64,000 bases of DNA from the NCBI RefSeq assembly GCF_002355375.1, contig NZ_AP017312.1, positions 532,001 to 596,000 of the forward strand, written 5' to 3'. Of the stretch, positions 11,187-20,989 are shown piece by piece (position 1 is the stretch's first letter; the number at the start of each line of letters is the position of its first letter). This DNA comes from Aneurinibacillus soli. GTDB lineage: Bacteria; Bacillota; Bacilli; Aneurinibacillales; Aneurinibacillaceae. The notes below the pieces were generated by a model. The model saw nothing but the letters and a program-made list of their open reading frames with translations, was not told the origin of the DNA and made no database searches. A program made the position numbers and the translations under genes.

Positions 11187-11255
11187 GTATAAGGTCAAAC
11201 ATTTGCTAATTGTGTAGAGTTGTTTTGATATGGTAAGAATGAAGGGGGAGATAGC

Positions 11256-11621
11256 GTGGAAAATAAAAAAGTGCTGATTGTGGATGATCAGTATGGAATT
11301 CGCGTGTTGCTGTTTGAGGTATTCGGCAAAGAAGGCTACCGGACATTTCAAGCCGCAAACGGGAAGCAAGCGCTCGAGATCGTTGTGAATGAAGCACCGG
11401 ACCTGGTCATTCTTGATATGAAAATACCTGGCATGGATGGCTTAGAAATTCTAAAAGAAATTAAAAAAATCGCCCCGGATACAAAAGTCATCATGATGAC
11501 AGCGTATGGCGAGTTAGATATGATTAAAGAGGCTACTCAATTGGGTGCGCTTACACACTTTACGAAGCCGTTTGATATTGACGAGCTGCGAGCTGCGGTG
11601 AATAACCAACTCGCATGCTAA
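11256..11621 (+). CDS. spo0F: Sporulation phosphorelay response regulator Spo0F
   Basis: Single-domain receiver that takes phosphate from sporulation histidine kinases and passes it to Spo0B, then Spo0A. 121 residues. The acidic pocket is DD at 10-11, the phosphorylation site is D54 in [13 protein letters not shown], and MTAYGELDM and [10 protein letters not shown] carry the conserved Thr and Lys. There is no output domain, as expected. GTG 11256 follows AAGGGGGAG. The order pyrG-spo0F-fbaA-tal-murAB matches B. subtilis. Confidence 0.96.
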   Translation: MENKKVLIVDDQYGIRVLLFEVFGKEGYRTFQAANGKQALEIVVNEAPDLVILDMKIPGMDGLEILKEIKKIAPDTKVIMMTAYGELDMIKEATQLGALTHFTKPFDIDELRAAVNNQLAC

Positions 11622-11631
11622 ACCGGCATTG

Positions 11632-11640
11632 TGCTATAAT
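11632..11640 (+). promoter_or_regulatory. Extended -10 promoter for fbaA
   Basis: TGCTATAAT is an extended -10 hexamer about 50 bp before the fbaA start. No good -35 element is visible, which the TG dinucleotide can compensate. Confidence 0.5.
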
Positions 11641-11688
11641 AAACAATGTTTGCAAGGTATGTGCGATAAAACAAGGAGGACTTTACAT

Positions 11689-12552
11689 ATGCCATTAGTT
11701 TCGATGACAGATATGTTGAAGAAGGCCGTACTCGGAAAATATGCGGTCGGCCAATTTAACCTGAATAACCTGGAGTTTACACAGGCAATTTTGCAGGCTG
11801 CACAGGAAGAAAATGCTCCTGTCATCCTTGGGGTAAGTGAAGGGGCAGCGCGGTATATGGGCGGCTTCAAGCTGGTCGTTGTTATGGTAGAAGCGCTAAT
11901 GGAAGAATACAACATTACTGTTCCGGTTGCCATTCATCTCGACCATGGCTCTTCTTTTGAGAAATGTATGGAAGCGATCCATGCCGGATTTACATCTGTT
12001 ATGATTGACGGATCACACTATCCGCTTGAAGAGAACATCGCGCTCACAAAGCGTGTGATTGATGTGGCTCATTCACTTGGAATTTCTGTAGAAGCGGAAC
12101 TTGGCCGCATTGGTGGACAGGAAGATGATCTTGTCGTGAATGATGCAGAAGCGATGTATGCTGTTCCGTCTGAATGCGATCAACTCGTACGTGAGACGAA
12201 GGTAGATTGCTTTGCGCCAGCACTCGGTTCTGTACACGGTCCATACAAAGGCAAACCGAACCTTGGTTTTGACCGTATGGAAGAAGTGATGAAGCTGACA
12301 GGTGTTCCGCTCGTTCTGCACGGGGGTACAGGTATCCCAACAGATGATATCAAGCGTGCGATTTCACTTGGAACAGCCAAAATTAACGTAAATACAGAGA
12401 ATCAGATCGCAGCTTCTGCGACTGTGCGCAAAGTTTTGGAAGAAAAACCGGATGTGTATGATCCGCGTAAATATCTCGGACCAGCACGCGACACGATCAA
12501 GGAAACGGTAAAAGCAAAGATCCGCGAATTCGGCAGCAGTAACCAGGCCTAG
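11689..12552 (+). CDS. fbaA: Class II fructose-1,6-bisphosphate aldolase
   Basis: Zinc-dependent cleavage of fructose-1,6-bisphosphate to DHAP and glyceraldehyde-3-phosphate in glycolysis, reversible for gluconeogenesis. 287 residues from ATG 11689, with AAGGAGGA at 11673-11680. Visible signatures are HLDHGSS (metal His and catalytic Asp region), [25 protein letters not shown] and VLHGGTG. The frame is open 20 codons further upstream but that part has no family similarity. Next to a transaldolase-like gene and glpX, it forms a sugar-phosphate cluster. Confidence 0.95.
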   Translation: MPLVSMTDMLKKAVLGKYAVGQFNLNNLEFTQAILQAAQEENAPVILGVSEGAARYMGGFKLVVVMVEALMEEYNITVPVAIHLDHGSSFEKCMEAIHAGFTSVMIDGSHYPLEENIALTKRVIDVAHSLGISVEAELGRIGGQEDDLVVNDAEAMYAVPSECDQLVRETKVDCFAPALGSVHGPYKGKPNLGFDRMEEVMKLTGVPLVLHGGTGIPTDDIKRAISLGTAKINVNTENQIAASATVRKVLEEKPDVYDPRKYLGPARDTIKETVKAKIREFGSSNQA

Positions 12553-12567
12553 AAGAAGGAGCGTACT

Positions 12568-13215
12568 ATGAAATTTTTTATCGATACGGCAAACGTAAAT
12601 GAGATTCGTGAAGTAAACGAGTGGGGCGTACTGGCAGGTGTCACGACAAACCCGTCACTTGTTGCCAAGGAAGGCCGTGACTTTGAGGAAACACTGAAAG
12701 AAATCATCGATATTGTGGATGGACCGATTAGCGCCGAAGTCATTAGTCTTGAAGTGGACGGAATGATTGAAGAAGGCGAGAAGCTCTCCTCTCTTTCTAA
12801 AAATATTGTCATTAAAGTTCCAATGACGGTAGAAGGCTTGAAAGCCGTTAAATATTTTACAAAGAAAAAGATCAAAACGAATGTGACGCTTGTTTTCTCG
12901 GCGACACAGGCGCTTCTTGCGGCGCGTGCGGGCGCGACATACGTCTCTCCGTTCCTTGGCCGCCTCGATGATATTTCACATGATGGTCTGCAGCTCATCT
13001 CTGACATCTCTGATATTTTTACAATTCATAGCATTGATACAGAGATCATCTCGGCAAGCGTTCGTCATCCGATTCATGTTGTAGAATGTGCGAAGCTTGG
13101 CGCTGACATTGCAACCATCCCGTACGCAACTTTCAAACAAATGGTGAAACATCCGTTAACAGACCACGGAATTGAACGTTTTCTTGCAGATTGGGAAAAA
13201 GCGCAGCAAAAATAA
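12568..13215 (+). CDS. tal: Transaldolase / fructose-6-phosphate aldolase family protein
   Basis: Small TIM-barrel enzyme of the TalC/FSA subfamily, 215 residues. The Schiff-base Lys is K83 in IVIKVPMT, and the N-terminal [15 protein letters not shown] and GVTTNPSL are characteristic. In B. subtilis the gene at this locus (ywjH) is annotated as transaldolase. Transaldolase versus fructose-6-phosphate aldolase activity cannot be settled from sequence. AAGAAGGAG precedes the start, 15 bp after fbaA. Confidence 0.9.
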   Translation: MKFFIDTANVNEIREVNEWGVLAGVTTNPSLVAKEGRDFEETLKEIIDIVDGPISAEVISLEVDGMIEEGEKLSSLSKNIVIKVPMTVEGLKAVKYFTKKKIKTNVTLVFSATQALLAARAGATYVSPFLGRLDDISHDGLQLISDISDIFTIHSIDTEIISASVRHPIHVVECAKLGADIATIPYATFKQMVKHPLTDHGIERFLADWEKAQQK

Positions 13216-13219
13216 TACA

Positions 13220-13266
13220 GGAAAAAGCACCTTTTCGATTTTTTCATCAGAAAAGGTGCTTTTTCC
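13220..13266. terminator. Terminator after tal
   Basis: GGAAAAAGCACCTTTT and AAAAGGTGCTTTTTCC form a 16-bp perfect stem with A/T-rich flanks, able to work in both directions. It ends the fbaA-tal transcript just before murAB. Confidence 0.85.
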
Positions 13267-13289
13267 CATTGAGTAAGGAGAATCAACCT

Positions 13290-14558
13290 GTGGAGAAGCT
13301 GTTCATTCGAGGCGGGCATAAGCTTCGAGGGCGTGTGCAGATCAGTGGAGCGAAAAACAGCGCCGTTGCGCTCATTCCTGCCGCTATTCTCGCTGCTTCC
13401 GAAGTTGTGCTAGATAACGTGCCGGACATTAGTGACGTACAGATTTATACGGAGATTTTGGAAGATTTGGGCGCGACAGTAGTCCGTGATAACGACATGC
13501 TGCGCATTGATTCTTCCAAAATGGTGGCGAAACCAATGCCGAATGGCAAGATCAAAGAGCTGCGTGCTTCTTACTACTTGATGGGTGCGATGCTTGGCCG
13601 ATTCGGCGAGGCGACAATCGGAATGCCGGGCGGATGTAATCTGGGCCCACGCCCGATTGACCAGCATATCAAAGGGTTTGAAGCACTCGGAACCGTATTG
13701 TCTCATGAGCGCGGGTCCCTGCACCTTGAAGGGAAGAACATGGTCGGAACACGTGTCTATCTCGATGTTGTCAGTGTAGGGGCTACGATCAATATCATGC
13801 TGGCTGCCTGCCGGGCAAAAGGGCGTACCGTCATTGAGAATGCGGCGAAAGAACCGGAGATTATCGATGTGGCCACACTGCTGAATGCTATGGGAGCAAG
13901 TATCAAAGGTGCTGGCACAGATGTGATCCGGATTGATGGGCGCCAGGAGCTACACAGTTGCCGACATTCGATTATCCCGGACCGAATCGAAGCAGGCACA
14001 TACATGATCGCGGCGGCTGCGACGGGAGGCGATGTCGTAATCGACAATATCATTCCTCGTCATCTCGAATCTCTCACAGCCAAATTGCGAGAGATGAACG
14101 TAGAGATCGAAGAAGAAGACGATGCGATTCGTGTGCGGGGCGGCGGTGATTATGTAGGGATTGATATCAAAACCCTTCCGTATCCAGGGTTTCCAACCGA
14201 TCTTCAGCAGCCGATTACCGCTTTGCTTACGGCAGCCCGTGGGGCAAGCATTGTTACCGATAATATTTATCAAGCCCGCTTTAAGCATGTTGATCACCTT
14301 CTCAACATGGGGGCCAAAATTAAAGTGGAAGGGCGCTCGGCTGTGATTGAGGGGCCGACTTCCCTGTATGGGGCACGTGTAACGGCGACCGACTTGCGTG
14401 CGGGTGCCGCTCTTGTAATCGCAGGATTGATGACGGAAGACGTAACGGAAATCAGCGGTCTGACTCATATTGATCGTGGGTACTCTAATCTGGAAGAGAA
14501 ATTAAGAAGTCTTGGAGCCGAGATGTGGCGCGAGCAGCATATACAAAGTGCGCAATAA
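13290..14558 (+). CDS. murAB: UDP-N-acetylglucosamine 1-carboxyvinyltransferase, second paralogue
   Basis: First committed step of peptidoglycan synthesis: enolpyruvyl transfer from PEP to UDP-GlcNAc. 422 residues from GTG 13290 (TAAGGAG at 13274-13280); the frame upstream runs through the preceding terminator. K22 in SGAKNS and the fosfomycin-sensitive C116 in [10 protein letters not shown] are present, so it is predicted active. It sits in the locus of B. subtilis murAB (murZ). A second murA is at 59797-61134, giving the two-copy arrangement common in Firmicutes. Confidence 0.95.
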   Translation: MEKLFIRGGHKLRGRVQISGAKNSAVALIPAAILAASEVVLDNVPDISDVQIYTEILEDLGATVVRDNDMLRIDSSKMVAKPMPNGKIKELRASYYLMGAMLGRFGEATIGMPGGCNLGPRPIDQHIKGFEALGTVLSHERGSLHLEGKNMVGTRVYLDVVSVGATINIMLAACRAKGRTVIENAAKEPEIIDVATLLNAMGASIKGAGTDVIRIDGRQELHSCRHSIIPDRIEAGTYMIAAAATGGDVVIDNIIPRHLESLTAKLREMNVEIEEEDDAIRVRGGGDYVGIDIKTLPYPGFPTDLQQPITALLTAARGASIVTDNIYQARFKHVDHLLNMGAKIKVEGRSAVIEGPTSLYGARVTATDLRAGAALVIAGLMTEDVTEISGLTHIDRGYSNLEEKLRSLGAEMWREQHIQSAQ

Positions 14559-14578
14559 GAAACAGGAGATGACATACA

Positions 14579-15547
14579 ATGGAACGCAGTTTGACAATGG
14601 AATTAGTACGGGTAACAGAAGCGGCGGCGCTTGCGTCTGCACGCTGGATGGGACGCGGTCAGAAAGATGAAGCAGATGGTGCAGCTACAAGCGCGATGCG
14701 TGCGGTCTTTGATACAGTGCCGATGCAAGGAACAGTTGTAATCGGGGAAGGCGAAATGGATGAAGCCCCAATGCTCTATATCGGAGAACAGCTCGGTCAG
14801 GGCGGCGGCCCGGAAGTAGATATTGCGGTCGATCCACTTGAAGGCACGAATATTGTGGCCAAAGGCACATGGAACGCGATGACGGTACTTGCTGTAGCAG
14901 ATCGTGGCAACTTATTGCATGCTCCGGATATGTACATGGACAAGATTGCTGTTGGTCCGGAAGCAGCAGGGAAAATTGACATCGACGCTCCAATCATCGA
15001 CAATTTGCGTGCGGTAGCTAGAGCAAAAGGCAAAGATATTAGCGACCTCGTCGCATGCGTAATGGATCGGGAACGTCATGCGAAAATCATTCATGAAATT
15101 CGGGAAGCGGGTGCACGCATTAAGCTGATCTCAGATGGAGATGTAGCAGGGGCGATCAACACAGCATTTGAACATACAGGCGTGGACATCCTGTTCGGTA
15201 TCGGTGGTGCTCCGGAAGGCGTAATCGCAGCGGTTGCTCTTAAATGCATGGGTGGGGACTTCCAGGGACGCCTTGTGCCAGGCAATGAAGAAGAGCTGCT
15301 ACGCTGCAAGAAGATGGGACTTGCAGACCCGCGTCAGGTTCTTCTGCTCGAAGACCTCGTAAAAGGGGACGACTGCATTTTTGCGGCAACGGGCGTAACG
15401 GATGGAGAATTAATTAAGGGCGTTCGTTTTAGTGGAACGAAAGCAACGACACAATCGCTCGTTATGCGTGCGAAATCAGGCACGGTGCGCTTTATAGAAG
15501 GCCAGCATCGCCTTGAGAGAAAACCTGAATTTGTGATGAAAGACTAA
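14579..15547 (+). CDS. glpX: Class II fructose-1,6-bisphosphatase
   Basis: Mg/Mn-dependent dephosphorylation of fructose-1,6-bisphosphate in gluconeogenesis, Li-sensitive phosphatase superfamily. 322 residues. [15 protein letters not shown] and VDPLEGTN are the metal-binding motifs. [14 protein letters not shown] and [14 protein letters not shown] are typical of GlpX. The start ATG 14579 follows ACAGGAGATG. It is close behind murAB and before rho, as in B. subtilis. Confidence 0.95.
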   Translation: MERSLTMELVRVTEAAALASARWMGRGQKDEADGAATSAMRAVFDTVPMQGTVVIGEGEMDEAPMLYIGEQLGQGGGPEVDIAVDPLEGTNIVAKGTWNAMTVLAVADRGNLLHAPDMYMDKIAVGPEAAGKIDIDAPIIDNLRAVARAKGKDISDLVACVMDRERHAKIIHEIREAGARIKLISDGDVAGAINTAFEHTGVDILFGIGGAPEGVIAAVALKCMGGDFQGRLVPGNEEELLRCKKMGLADPRQVLLLEDLVKGDDCIFAATGVTDGELIKGVRFSGTKATTQSLVMRAKSGTVRFIEGQHRLERKPEFVMKD

Positions 15548-15562
15548 TTTCAAAAGAAAAGC

Positions 15563-16855
15563 GTGGTGTTTGTGCACGATATGGAAATGAATTTAGCGCA
15601 ACTGGAAGAAAAGAAATTGACCGACTTGTATAAGCTTGCAAAAGAATTTCAGATTCCGTATTACGGAACGATGAAAAAACGCGAGCTTATCTTTGCCATC
15701 CTGCACGCACAGGCGGAGCGTCAAGGACACATGTTTATGGAAGGGGTGCTGGAGACGCATTCGGATGGATTTGGTTTTCTCCGTCCGGTGAACTATCTCC
15801 CAAGTGCGGAAGATATCTACATCTCGGCATCCCAGATTCGCCGCTTTGACCTTCGTACCGGAGATAAAGTATCCGGTAAGGTACGTCCACCGAAAGAAAA
15901 TGAGCGTTATTTTGGCTTGTTACATGTAGAGGCCGTTAACGGTGAACCACCGGAAACATCACCGGAGCGCCCGCATTTTCCGGCGCTGACGGCGCTGTAT
16001 CCGCAGCGGAATATGGTGCTTGAAACGTCGCCGGATCGTGTGTCGACCCGTGTGATTGATTTGATCTCTCCTGTCGGTTTTGGCCAGCGTGGCCTGATCG
16101 TGGCTCCGCCAAAAGCGGGGAAAACCATGTTACTGAAAGAAATTGCGAATAGCATTGCCACAAACCATCCTCATGTCGAGTTGATTGTGTTGTTAATTGA
16201 CGAGCGCCCTGAGGAAGTAACGGATATGCAGCGATCGGTCAAAGGCGAAGTCGTCAGCTCTACCTTTGATGAACTCCCGGAGAACCACATTAAAGTAGCG
16301 GAACTTGTACTTGAGCGTGCGATGCGCCTCGTTGAGCATAAAAAGGATGTCGTCATCCTGCTTGACAGCATTACACGCTTGGCACGTGCGTACAATGTGA
16401 CCGTGCCTGCAAGCGGTCGTACGCTCTCAGGCGGTATCGATCCAGCTGCCTTCCACCGCCCGAAACGCTTTTTTGGTGCTGCTCGTAACGTGGAAGAGGG
16501 TGGAAGCCTGACCATTCTGGCCACAGCTTTGATTGAAACGGGCTCACGGATGGATGATGTCATCTATGAGGAATTCAAAGGAACGGGTAACATGGAGCTT
16601 CATCTCGACCGTAAGCTGGCGGAACGCCGCGTGTATCCTGCGATTGACATTCGTCGTTCCGGCACACGCCGGGAAGAACTCCTGTTTACGAAAGACAATC
16701 TGGAGAAAGTCTGGGCGTTGCGTAAATCGATTCATGATAACAATGAATTCACAGAAGCGTTCATTAAGCGCTTGAATGATAGTAAGACGAATCAGGAATT
16801 CCTTGATGCGATTCCGCTGGAAGCGGCAAAAAAGACCGTAACGCGAACGCGGTAA
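15563..16855 (+). CDS. rho: Transcription termination factor Rho
   Basis: Hexameric RNA-dependent ATPase that releases nascent transcripts. 430 residues from GTG 15563; ATG 15581 (424 residues, [13 protein letters not shown]) aligns better with the B. subtilis start, and no strong RBS decides between them. The N-terminal helical domain is followed by the cold-shock RNA-binding fold with DGFGFLRP, then the RecA-like motor with Walker A APPKAGKT. The [21 protein letters not shown] segment carries the secondary RNA-binding loops. Confidence 0.96.
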   Translation: MVFVHDMEMNLAQLEEKKLTDLYKLAKEFQIPYYGTMKKRELIFAILHAQAERQGHMFMEGVLETHSDGFGFLRPVNYLPSAEDIYISASQIRRFDLRTGDKVSGKVRPPKENERYFGLLHVEAVNGEPPETSPERPHFPALTALYPQRNMVLETSPDRVSTRVIDLISPVGFGQRGLIVAPPKAGKTMLLKEIANSIATNHPHVELIVLLIDERPEEVTDMQRSVKGEVVSSTFDELPENHIKVAELVLERAMRLVEHKKDVVILLDSITRLARAYNVTVPASGRTLSGGIDPAAFHRPKRFFGAARNVEEGGSLTILATALIETGSRMDDVIYEEFKGTGNMELHLDRKLAERRVYPAIDIRRSGTRREELLFTKDNLEKVWALRKSIHDNNEFTEAFIKRLNDSKTNQEFLDAIPLEAAKKTVTRTR

Positions 16856-16863
16856 TGAGATAA

Positions 16864-16922
16864 CTCCCCTTTTGGACGACTATTCTGGCCTGTCCGGGCA
16901 TACGATGGTCTAAAAAGGGGAG
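16864..16922 (+). promoter_or_regulatory. Hairpin overlapping the uppP ribosome-binding site
   Basis: CTCCCCTTTT (16864-16873) pairs with AAAAGGGGAG (16913-16922). The 3' arm contains the Shine-Dalgarno sequence of uppP. There is no T-run, so translational control or mRNA stability is more likely than termination. Confidence 0.5.
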
Positions 16923-16928
16923 AAGGAT

Positions 16929-17714
16929 ATGAATGACTGGCAGGCCATTCTTCTTGGGATTATTCAGGGAATCACTGAGTTTCTGCCGATCAGCAGCACT
17001 GGACATTTGTATCTGGGACGGCATTTGTTCGGACTGGATGAAGCGGGGCTGTTTCTCGATACGATGCTACATATCGGTACACTGTTCGCGGTGCTGGCTG
17101 TATATGGAGACGATGTGTTTGAGATTATACGGCGACCATTCTCGCGCCTGACCGGGTTGCTTGTTGTCGGGACGATTCCGGCGGCTGGGCTTGGCCTTCT
17201 GTTGGAAGATTTCTTCGAGGAAATCTCCCGCACTGGTGTAACGGTCGGGTATGAGTTTCTGCTGACGGGCTTCATACTGTGGGTAGCCGACCGTTGGAGG
17301 GATCAGGGCAGGCGGGAGTTTTCTGACCTAACATACGGGGATGCGGTGTTTATCGGCTGTTTTCAGGCGGCGGCGATTATGCCGGCTCTATCGCGCTCTG
17401 GTCTGACAATTGCGGCCTCGTTTTTACGCGGGCTGGATCGGGATACTGCGGCGCGGTTTTCCTTCCTGCTGTCTATTCCTGCCATTGGTGGCGGTGTTGT
17501 ACTTCAAGGTGCGAAGCTGTTTACGGGTGAGGTACGGGAATCCATTGGACTGATGCCGCTTTTGTTGGGTGCGATTTTTTCCGGGTTGGCAGGCTATGTG
17601 GCTGTCCGGTGGATGATTGGTCTTTTGAAGCGCGGTTCTTTGAAATGGTTTGCGATTTATGTGTGGGTACTCGGCCTGTTCATTATTGGGGCGCAGGTGA
17701 GTGGGGTTTTTTAA
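16929..17714 (+). CDS. uppP: Undecaprenyl-diphosphate phosphatase
   Basis: Integral membrane phosphatase that recycles the C55 lipid carrier; the BacA/UppP type confers bacitracin tolerance. 261 mostly hydrophobic residues. QGITE (13-17) with FLPISSTGHL and the later MPALSRSGLT motif form the catalytic face of the family. The SD AAGGGGAGAAGG lies partly in the hairpin above. It is not at this locus in B. subtilis, where rho is followed by rpmE, so this and the next two genes form a local insertion. Confidence 0.9.
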   Translation: MNDWQAILLGIIQGITEFLPISSTGHLYLGRHLFGLDEAGLFLDTMLHIGTLFAVLAVYGDDVFEIIRRPFSRLTGLLVVGTIPAAGLGLLLEDFFEEISRTGVTVGYEFLLTGFILWVADRWRDQGRREFSDLTYGDAVFIGCFQAAAIMPALSRSGLTIAASFLRGLDRDTAARFSFLLSIPAIGGGVVLQGAKLFTGEVRESIGLMPLLLGAIFSGLAGYVAVRWMIGLLKRGSLKWFAIYVWVLGLFIIGAQVSGVF

Positions 17715-17732
17715 AAAATGAACGGATATGTA

Positions 17733-17769
17733 GGCTGGCTGTCTTTTTATAGGACAGCCAGCCTTTTTT
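17733..17769. terminator. Bidirectional terminator between uppP and ktrB
   Basis: GGCTGGCTGTC pairs with GACAGCCAGCC around an A/T loop, followed by TTTTTT. It serves two convergent genes. Confidence 0.85.
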
Positions 17770-17773
17770 GATG

Positions 17774-19138
17774 CTATCCGATAATGATTTTACCTTCGGA
17801 ATAACGGAAGTGCTTTTTCTTGCGATCCCAATTTAATGCGAATGCAACGGTTAGCGGGCCAACGCGTCCCGCAAACATCATGAATGAAATCAAGGCTTTT
17901 CCAAACCCGGTCAGGTGCGGGGTCAGTCCTGCCGTTAGCCCGACTGTACCGAATGCAGATGTTGTCTCGAATAGAATCACAAGGAAGTCTGCTTTCTCTG
18001 TAATGCAGAGAATCATCGTAACGAGCATGATCAGCGTGAGTGCAGCAAAAGCGATGGTAAGGGCTTTGTATACTTTGCTCTCATGAACGCGTTGTTTGAA
18101 GAACACAACGTCTCCCTGGCTACGAATCATTGCCCAGACAGCGGCAAGCAGTGTGGCAAATGTAGTCGTTTTGATCCCGCCCCCTGTTGAGCCAGGCGAT
18201 GCCCCGATGAACATCAGAATGACCATAAGAAACAGGCTGGACTGATGCATGTCCCCAATCGAAAGCGTATTCGCGCCATCTGTCCGTGTACAGACCGATT
18301 GGAAAAGTGATCCCCAGAACTTCCCGGACCAATCGAGTGGGGCGAGCGTTTTTGGATTGGTGAACTCGAAAGCAAAAATAAGAATGGCACCAAAAACAGT
18401 TAGAAAGGCACTCGTCGACAGGACAACTTTTGTATGCATAGAAAGCTTGCGCCGGGTGCGGTATTCTACCAGTTCAGCAATGACAACGAACCCGATCCCG
18501 CCTACAAAAATTAAGGTAATAATAACAAAGTTCACAACCGGGTCGCTTACATAGGGAGTCAAACTTTGAAAGTTACCAACCACATCAAATCCAGCATTAT
18601 TGAAGTTGGATACGGAGTGGAAAATGCCGAAATAAATTGCCTGCGACCAGCCCATCTCACTCGCCCAGTGCAGGGTGAGAATAAGTGCGCCAGCGGACTC
18701 GAACACAAGAGTGAAAATCAATACTTTTCGTACGAGTTTGACAACACCTTCTACTGAAAGCTGATTGAGTGATTCCTGGATAAGCAGGCGCTGGCGGAAT
18801 GAAATTTTACGTCCGAGAATTAATGTGAATAAGGTAGCGACAGTCATAAATCCGAGGCCGCCGATCTGAATCATGCCAAGAATGGTAAGTTGGCCGAATG
18901 TAGTGAAGGTCGTGCCCGTATCGACAACGACTAGCCCGGTTACACACGTGGCGGATGTCGCCGTAAATAACGCATCAATAAACGGGAGCCCTTGTCCGTT
19001 TACTGTGGCAGCAGGCAGTGTGAGTAAGAATGCTCCGAGCAAAATAATGGCGCCAAAGCCTGCGACAAATAATTGTGCGGGGCTAATGGATGATAACGAA
19101 AATAGCGGTTTTTTGGGTCGTGTACTTTGTTCCTCCAT
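17774..19138 (-). CDS. ktrB: Potassium transporter membrane subunit, KtrB/TrkH family
   Basis: Potassium-translocating subunit of a Ktr-type system. 454 residues from the ATG at 19138, with AGGAGG nine bases upstream; the frame extends 40 codons further without support. Four pore repeats are recognisable by their selectivity-filter segments: TCVTGLVVVDTG, SNFNNAGFDVVG, GASPGSTGGGIKTTT and TSAFGTVGLT. No KtrA-type RCK gyrase-like regulatory subunit gene is in the window, so the partner must be elsewhere. It is the only reverse-strand gene of this cluster. Confidence 0.9.
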   Translation of the reverse strand: MEEQSTRPKKPLFSLSSISPAQLFVAGFGAIILLGAFLLTLPAATVNGQGLPFIDALFTATSATCVTGLVVVDTGTTFTTFGQLTILGMIQIGGLGFMTVATLFTLILGRKISFRQRLLIQESLNQLSVEGVVKLVRKVLIFTLVFESAGALILTLHWASEMGWSQAIYFGIFHSVSNFNNAGFDVVGNFQSLTPYVSDPVVNFVIITLIFVGGIGFVVIAELVEYRTRRKLSMHTKVVLSTSAFLTVFGAILIFAFEFTNPKTLAPLDWSGKFWGSLFQSVCTRTDGANTLSIGDMHQSSLFLMVILMFIGASPGSTGGGIKTTTFATLLAAVWAMIRSQGDVVFFKQRVHESKVYKALTIAFAALTLIMLVTMILCITEKADFLVILFETTSAFGTVGLTAGLTPHLTGFGKALISFMMFAGRVGPLTVAFALNWDRKKKHFRYSEGKIIIG

Positions 19139-19186
19139 AGGTCTGCACCTCCTTTTACTAACTAGAATAAAAATACCCTCCAAGCT

Positions 19187-19213
19187 ATTATAGAACAACG
19201 GCAAAAGAGTACA
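19187..19213 (-). promoter_or_regulatory. Candidate promoter for ktrB
   Basis: Reading the minus strand: TTGTAC (19213-19208), a 15-16-base spacer and TATAAT (19192-19187). It faces away from the plus-strand promoter at 19218. Confidence 0.45.
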
Positions 19214-19217
19214 ATCT

Positions 19218-19247
19218 TTGACTTTTACAAGTGCAGTAGCGTATAAT
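19218..19247 (+). promoter_or_regulatory. Candidate sigma-A promoter for the radical SAM gene
   Basis: TTGACT (19218-19223), an 18-base spacer and perfect TATAAT (19242-19247), about 55 bp upstream of the gene. Confidence 0.65.
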
Positions 19248-19303
19248 GTTTCGGACATTTATACTGTACGTTTAGCGAATGAAATGCGAAGGAGTTTATG
19301 ATT

Positions 19304-20587
19304 ATGTACCTTGTATATGCGGACAAGCAGGGGCAGGTGTATGACCATTCGGAATTGATTGGGCTCGGGCGGAGCGGCGATTCCCTGATGGAAATACTGG
19401 AAGAGGAACTTATTCCGCTTCCAGAAGGCGCTACACTTGTCAGTCTGCCGAACTGTCATCCTGTTGGCATGGATCCGGATACGGGCGAAATGGTACGTCT
19501 CACGGAGTATCAGGCGGTTGGAGCATTGATGCCGCAGGGATACACTCGCCTTATGTTCCCCGGTTATGTGAAAGAAAATAAGGAAGATAAGCTTCCTCTC
19601 TTTGGATATACAGCGGTTGTCTGGCGAGAGGGTGGGTTTTTTGTCGCGGCGGAAGCGAGTGATGAGCCGCATCGCTGGAATCCGGATAACTTTCCACGCT
19701 GCGATCTGGAAAAGCTGGTAAAAGACACGGTGAATCAGTATCCAGAAAATCGGATTTTTACCCATCTCAGTAACTGTACACTTGGCTACGGCTGTCTGAC
19801 GGCATCGAATACATTCTTTAACCGCTGGGAAGCAGGATTGCCGGTATCGTACTCGTGCAATGCGGGCTGTTACGGCTGTATTTCGGAGCAGCCGGATGAC
19901 AGTGGTTTCGTCTCACCGCAGACGCGAATGAATTTCAAGCCGACTGAGGATGAACTGGTTGAGGTTATGATGCATCATCTTCAGACACCGGAGTCGATTA
20001 TTAGCTTTGGTCAGGGTTGCGAGGGAGAGCCGTCCACGCAAGCAGCGATCATTACGAAGGCGATGCGCCGTGTGCGTGAGCAGACAGACACGGGCTTCAT
20101 TAATATCAATACGAATGCAGGCTTGACGGATCATATCCGGGCGATTGTTGATGCTGGGCTTGATTTAATGCGGGTTAGTACGATTAGTGCGCTCGATGAA
20201 CATTATAACGCCTACTACCGCCCGCGTGGTTATACACTGGCTAATGTAGAGCAGTCAGCAACGTATGCGAGTAGCCAGGGTGTGTATACATCGATTAACT
20301 ATCTCGTATTTCCGGGTGTATTCGACCGGGAGGAAGAGATGGAAGCGATGATTGAGTTCATCCGCCGCTCAGGCATTCGTTTGATTCAGATGCGCAACTT
20401 AAATATTGATCCGGATAGCTACCTGGCGATGATTCCGCAAGCAAAGGGTGAAGTGTTTGGCATGAAGCAGGCGCTTGAGATTTACCGGGCGGAGCTGCCG
20501 GATGTCATCATTGGTTCGTATACGCATGTGCCGCCAATTGAGTATCAGGAACGTCGTCGTCAGACACTCTCCCAGCTCAAAAAATAA
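19304..20587 (+). CDS. Radical SAM domain protein of unknown function
   Basis: I do not recognise the specific family. The radical SAM cluster motif CNAGCYGC (CxxxCxxC, C185, C189, C192) is preceded by an N-terminal region of about 180 residues with no identifiable fold, itself containing SNCTLGYGCLTASN just before the motif. The barrel shows SFGQGCEGEPS (glycine-rich SAM loop) and ININTNAGL. About 427 residues; ATG 19304 has AAGGAG at nine-base spacing, better than ATG 19298. The C-terminus is short, with no obvious SPASM cysteine set. It sits between ktrB and rpmE and has its own promoter. The substrate is unknown. Confidence 0.75.
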   Translation: MYLVYADKQGQVYDHSELIGLGRSGDSLMEILEEELIPLPEGATLVSLPNCHPVGMDPDTGEMVRLTEYQAVGALMPQGYTRLMFPGYVKENKEDKLPLFGYTAVVWREGGFFVAAEASDEPHRWNPDNFPRCDLEKLVKDTVNQYPENRIFTHLSNCTLGYGCLTASNTFFNRWEAGLPVSYSCNAGCYGCISEQPDDSGFVSPQTRMNFKPTEDELVEVMMHHLQTPESIISFGQGCEGEPSTQAAIITKAMRRVREQTDTGFININTNAGLTDHIRAIVDAGLDLMRVSTISALDEHYNAYYRPRGYTLANVEQSATYASSQGVYTSINYLVFPGVFDREEEMEAMIEFIRRSGIRLIQMRNLNIDPDSYLAMIPQAKGEVFGMKQALEIYRAELPDVIIGSYTHVPPIEYQERRRQTLSQLKK

Positions 20588-20601
20588 AACCCAATAACTG
20601 T

Positions 20602-20630
20602 TTGCATTGCTAGCATAGCCGTGCTATAAT
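20602..20630 (+). promoter_or_regulatory. rpmE promoter
   Basis: TTGCAT (20602-20607), a 17-base spacer and TATAAT (20625-20630) preceded by TGC, an extended -10. Confidence 0.65.
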
Positions 20631-20693
20631 GCTCTCATATGTGTTTGATAACTCTGTTTCGTACAAGATTCAGGGCAGAAAGAGGTGAATGAA

Positions 20694-20894
20694 ATGAGAC
20701 CGGGAATCCATCCTGATTACAAGTTAACGAAGGTTACTTGCGCTTGCGGTAACGAATTCGAAACCGGCTCAGTGAAAGAGAACCTGCGCGTGGAGATTTG
20801 CTCCGAGTGCCATCCGTTCTACACTGGCAAACAAAAATTTGCTGACGCTGGCGGTCGTGTTGATCGTTTCAAAAAGAAATACAATATCAAGTAA
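20694..20894 (+). CDS. rpmE: 50S ribosomal protein L31 (zinc-binding form)
   Basis: Ribosomal large-subunit protein. 66 residues from ATG 20694, with GAGGTG seven bases upstream; a GTG at 20685 is part of that RBS. Four cysteines in CACGNEF and CSECHPF mark the C+ zinc-binding paralogue rather than the zinc-independent YtiA type. [24 protein letters not shown] is the family signature. Confidence 0.97.
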   Translation: MRPGIHPDYKLTKVTCACGNEFETGSVKENLRVEICSECHPFYTGKQKFADAGGRVDRFKKKYNIK

Positions 20895-20902
20895 TATTCA
20901 AG

Positions 20903-20930
20903 CAGACAGGCCACGCGCCTGTCTGTTTTT
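20903..20930 (+). terminator. rpmE terminator
   Basis: CAGACAGGC pairs with GCCTGTCTG around CACGC, followed by TTTTT. Confidence 0.85.
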
Positions 20931-20954
20931 ATGTGGTGCTGTGATAGCAAGGTT

Positions 20955-20984
20955 CACCTCCGCGCACACTAAGTGCAGGAGGTG
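20955..20984 (+). promoter_or_regulatory. Hairpin covering the Shine-Dalgarno site of the lipoprotein gene
   Basis: CACCTCC (20955-20961) pairs with GGAGGTG (20978-20984), extended by CGCAC/GTGC inside. The 3' arm is the Shine-Dalgarno sequence itself, five bases before ATG 20990. The fold would block ribosome access and could make expression conditional. Confidence 0.5.
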
Positions 20985-20989
20985 GGTGG

